A stretch of 6,072 nucleotides of DNA, taken from NCBI RefSeq assembly GCF_009711475.1, contig NZ_SMMD01000711.1, forward strand, positions 1 to 6,072, read 5' to 3'. The notes under the pieces are model-generated. The model was given only the letters and a program-made list of their open reading frames with translations, was not told the DNA's origin and ran no database searches. This stretch comes from Fulvivirga aurantia (GTDB lineage: Bacteria; Bacteroidota; Bacteroidia; Cytophagales; Cyclobacteriaceae). The position numbers were made by a program, and so were the translations under genes. Positions 6,007-6,072 of this stretch are shown piece by piece; within the stretch, counting starts at the first letter, position 1, and each line of letters opens with the position of its first letter.

Positions 6007-6072
6007 TTTTTTAAGCTTGGGACCGTAGCTTTTCTAAGTTTCGGCAATTTCCCACTACATCCGAGTAAACAC

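Noticed and set aside
6007..6072. Possible tRNA end or attachment site at the right edge
   Set aside because: No cloverleaf, CCA end or repeated core could be found in the 66 bases; it is only the upstream region of the last gene.

Overview
The window looks like chromosomal DNA from a member of the Bacteroidota, most likely a marine or soil Cytophagales-type bacterium. This is inferred from family content: a DUF4369-type thiol-disulfide protein, a FISUMP (Fibrobacter succinogenes major paralogous domain) lipoprotein, several secreted or lipoprotein genes, AT-rich intergenic DNA and no strong Shine-Dalgarno sequences. Genus cannot be decided from this sequence.

Layout from left to right. (1) Bases 1-1876, minus strand: a probable three-gene operon, read right to left. 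It encodes a 172-residue secreted protein of unknown function, a lipoprotein of unknown function, and the N-terminal 207 residues of a DUF4369/TlpA-like protein that runs off the left edge. (2) Bases 1877-2312: a 436-base divergent intergenic region that must hold the upstream signals of both the leftward operon and the rightward catalase operon. It also carries an imperfect hairpin repeat. (3) Bases 2313-4273, plus strand: a two-gene operon of a complete haem catalase (KatA, 499 residues) and, 2 bases later, a small cytoplasmic ankyrin-repeat protein. This is the oxidative-stress module and the best-understood part of the window. (4) Bases 4289-4334: a strong hairpin between convergent genes, related in sequence to the hairpin upstream of katA. 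(5) Bases 4395-5006, minus strand: a FISUMP-domain lipoprotein. (6) Bases 5007-5114: a gap with two hairpins, one of them a GC-rich REP-like palindrome. (7) Bases 5115-6006, minus strand: a tightly coupled pair. The upstream gene encodes a small protein whose core resembles the EF-Tu domain II beta-barrel with no GTPase domain. The downstream gene encodes a protein with a basic soluble N-terminus and two C-terminal membrane helices.

How the parts work together. Catalase removes hydrogen peroxide in the cytoplasm. The ankyrin protein probably assists catalase maturation or activity, as catalase-linked ankyrin proteins do in Pseudomonas and Campylobacter. The left operon is entirely cell-envelope directed. 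The two right-hand genes have no recognised function, but their spacing says they are made together. No RNA gene, CRISPR array, transposase or integrase was seen. I did not find a clearly new defence or mobile system. The most novel-looking items are the domain-II-like/membrane gene pair and the palindromic repeats.
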